From contig CALIIW010000219.1 in NCBI GenBank assembly GCA_938018185.1, forward strand, positions 1-55,001: a stretch of 55,001 nt of DNA. The letters run 5' to 3'. The translations under genes were made by a program, and so were the position numbers. Below are positions 53,973 to 55,001 of this stretch, in pieces (position 1 is the first letter of the stretch; each line of letters starts with the position of its first letter). The notes beneath the pieces are model-generated. The model saw nothing but the letters and a program-made list of their open reading frames with translations. It was not told where the DNA came from and searched no databases. The DNA is from an uncultured Saprospiraceae bacterium (lineage in GTDB: Bacteria; Bacteroidota; Bacteroidia; Chitinophagales; Saprospiraceae).

Positions 53973-54977
53973 TTAAATGATGTCATCAAATTGAAGCGGT
54001 GTACCTCTTTCTAAGCTTTTTTGGGCTCTTTTCCCTATCAGTTTTTCATAATATTTGGGTTCTAAGCCGTGCCCAGGCCTAATAACTCTAATATTCTTAG
54101 CAGTAAATAGTTCCCCTTCCTTTATGTCTTCAGCTACATATATTGAACGCTTAAATACTTTTGAATTTTTCTCTACATCCTGAATTCCATATTGTATCTC
54201 TCCTAAAGAAAGAAAGGCCCTTTTAGTTTCTTCGCAAAGTGCCTTTAATTCGTGAGGTTCTAAAGAAAAGGCAGAATCTACTCCTCCATCTGCTCGGCTC
54301 AAGGTGAAATGTTTTTCAATGACAGTCGCACCTAAAGCCACCGAAGCAACGGCCACTCCTATACCTAAAGTGTGATCCGAGAGTCCTACTTTACAATTGA
54401 AAAGCTTTTGCAAATGAGGTATTGTATTGATATTCGTATTTTCTGGAGTAGCTGGATAAGTTGAAGTACATTTTAACAAAGTCAAATCCTTGCAACCTGC
54501 TGCTCTAAGAACTTCTACAGATTCTGTAATATCAGATAGCCTGCTAACTCCGGTAGACATAATAACAGGTTTACCCGTATTTGCCACTTTTTTCAATAAG
54601 GGATGATCTGTATTTTCAAAGGAAGCTATTTTATAAATAGGTGCATTTAATTCCTCAAGAAAGTCTACAGCAGTCGCATCGAAGGGAGAACTAAAAGCCA
54701 TAATTCCAAGTTCTTTGGCCTTTTCAAAAATTGGTTTATGCCATTCCCAAGGGGTGTGCGCTTTTTCATATAAGTTGTATAATTCTTCACCATACCAAAG
54801 AGAGTTTTTATCCTCAATTTTTACAACTCCTTTCAAGGTCATTGTATCAGCGGTATAAGTCTGCAATTTGATTGCGTCTGCACCAGCCTCAGCAGCAGCT
54901 TGTACAATTGAAAGAGCTCTTTCAAGAGATTGGTTGTGATTGCCAGACATTTCGGCTATGATGAAGGGTGTTTGCAT
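53973..54977 (-). CDS. pseI: Pseudaminic acid synthase (NeuB family)
   Basis: This 334-residue protein matches the PseI branch of the NeuB family. The N-terminal TIM barrel begins IIAEMSGNHNQSLERAL (the E-M-S-G-N-H-N signature of PseI), with DAIKLQTYTADTMTL and KIASFENTDHPLL. The SAF/antifreeze-like C-terminal domain (about 275-334) is YVAEDIKEGELFTAKNIRVIRPGHGLEPKYYEKLIGKRA. It condenses phosphoenolpyruvate with 2,4-diacetamido-2,4,6-trideoxy-altrose to form pseudaminic acid, a nine-carbon sugar for surface glycans. The genes for making that precursor (pseB, C, F, G, H) are not in the window; upstream DNA beyond the right edge is the likely place. Confidence 0.9.
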   Translation of the reverse strand: MQTPFIIAEMSGNHNQSLERALSIVQAAAEAGADAIKLQTYTADTMTLKGVVKIEDKNSLWYGEELYNLYEKAHTPWEWHKPIFEKAKELGIMAFSSPFDATAVDFLEELNAPIYKIASFENTDHPLLKKVANTGKPVIMSTGVSRLSDITESVEVLRAAGCKDLTLLKCTSTYPATPENTNINTIPHLQKLFNCKVGLSDHTLGIGVAVASVALGATVIEKHFTLSRADGGVDSAFSLEPHELKALCEETKRAFLSLGEIQYGIQDVEKNSKVFKRSIYVAEDIKEGELFTAKNIRVIRPGHGLEPKYYEKLIGKRAQKSLERGTPLQFDDII

Positions 54978-55001
54978 GTATTAGTTTTAGAAAATACTTT
55001 T

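Overview
The window is AT-rich chromosomal DNA from a member of the Bacteroidota, most likely a Saprospiria/Saprospiraceae-type bacterium. The phylum call rests on several signs seen here. One protein has a type IX secretion (T9SS) C-terminal sorting domain with SprB repeats. There are choice-of-anchor-B, DUF11-repeat and M36 secreted proteins, TonB receptors with carboxypeptidase-like N-terminal domains, and an ECF sigma factor paired with a beta-barrel protein. Several start sites have TAnnTTTG promoter boxes, and Shine-Dalgarno sites are mostly missing. The class-level call is inference. I see no tRNA, rRNA, CRISPR array, insertion sequence or prophage.

Layout. 1-4037 (minus): the N-terminal ~1345 residues of a giant DUF11-repeat surface protein that runs off the left edge. 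4038-4771: non-coding. 4772-10707: a mix of small housekeeping genes (HEAT-like protein, secreted unknown, rRNA methyltransferase, VanZ-like protein, SCP2 protein, acylphosphatase, cation/proton antiporter). 10864-13476 (minus): two GT4 glycosyltransferases and a DUF2304 membrane protein. 13593-24994: an ankyrin protein, a SprB/T9SS protein, an unusual 877-residue tandem AAA+ ATPase, and an overlapping pair of secreted proteins (choice-of-anchor B and an M36 metalloprotease). 25075-38533: core metabolism and cell cycle genes (cystathionine beta-synthase-like enzyme, LysM protein, kdsB, TonB receptor, cdd, saccharopine dehydrogenase-like enzyme, flippase, ftsK, recQ). 38638-40373 (minus): a LytTR two-component pair with a 21-bp-period direct repeat upstream. 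40589-46307 (plus): an M43 protease lipoprotein, a second lipoprotein, an ECF sigma factor and its membrane/beta-barrel partner. 46414-49437 (plus): a Cys-rich periplasmic protein and a TonB receptor with an N-terminal HMA-like domain, probably a metal-uptake unit. 49513-54977 (minus): a surface-glycan cluster (pseI, flippase, unknown GT-like protein, epimerase, glycosyltransferase) that probably continues beyond the right edge.

Themes. Much of the window builds or senses the cell surface: repeat adhesins, secreted proteases, glycan synthesis and export, and two envelope signalling modules. Convergent gene pairs are often separated by strong two-way hairpin terminators. The observations most worth following are the LytTR-type tandem site, the duplicated N-terminal domains on the double AAA+ protein, the three-unit higher-order repeat in the DUF11 protein, the sigma factor/barrel module, and the HMA-TonB receptor with its Cys-rich partner.
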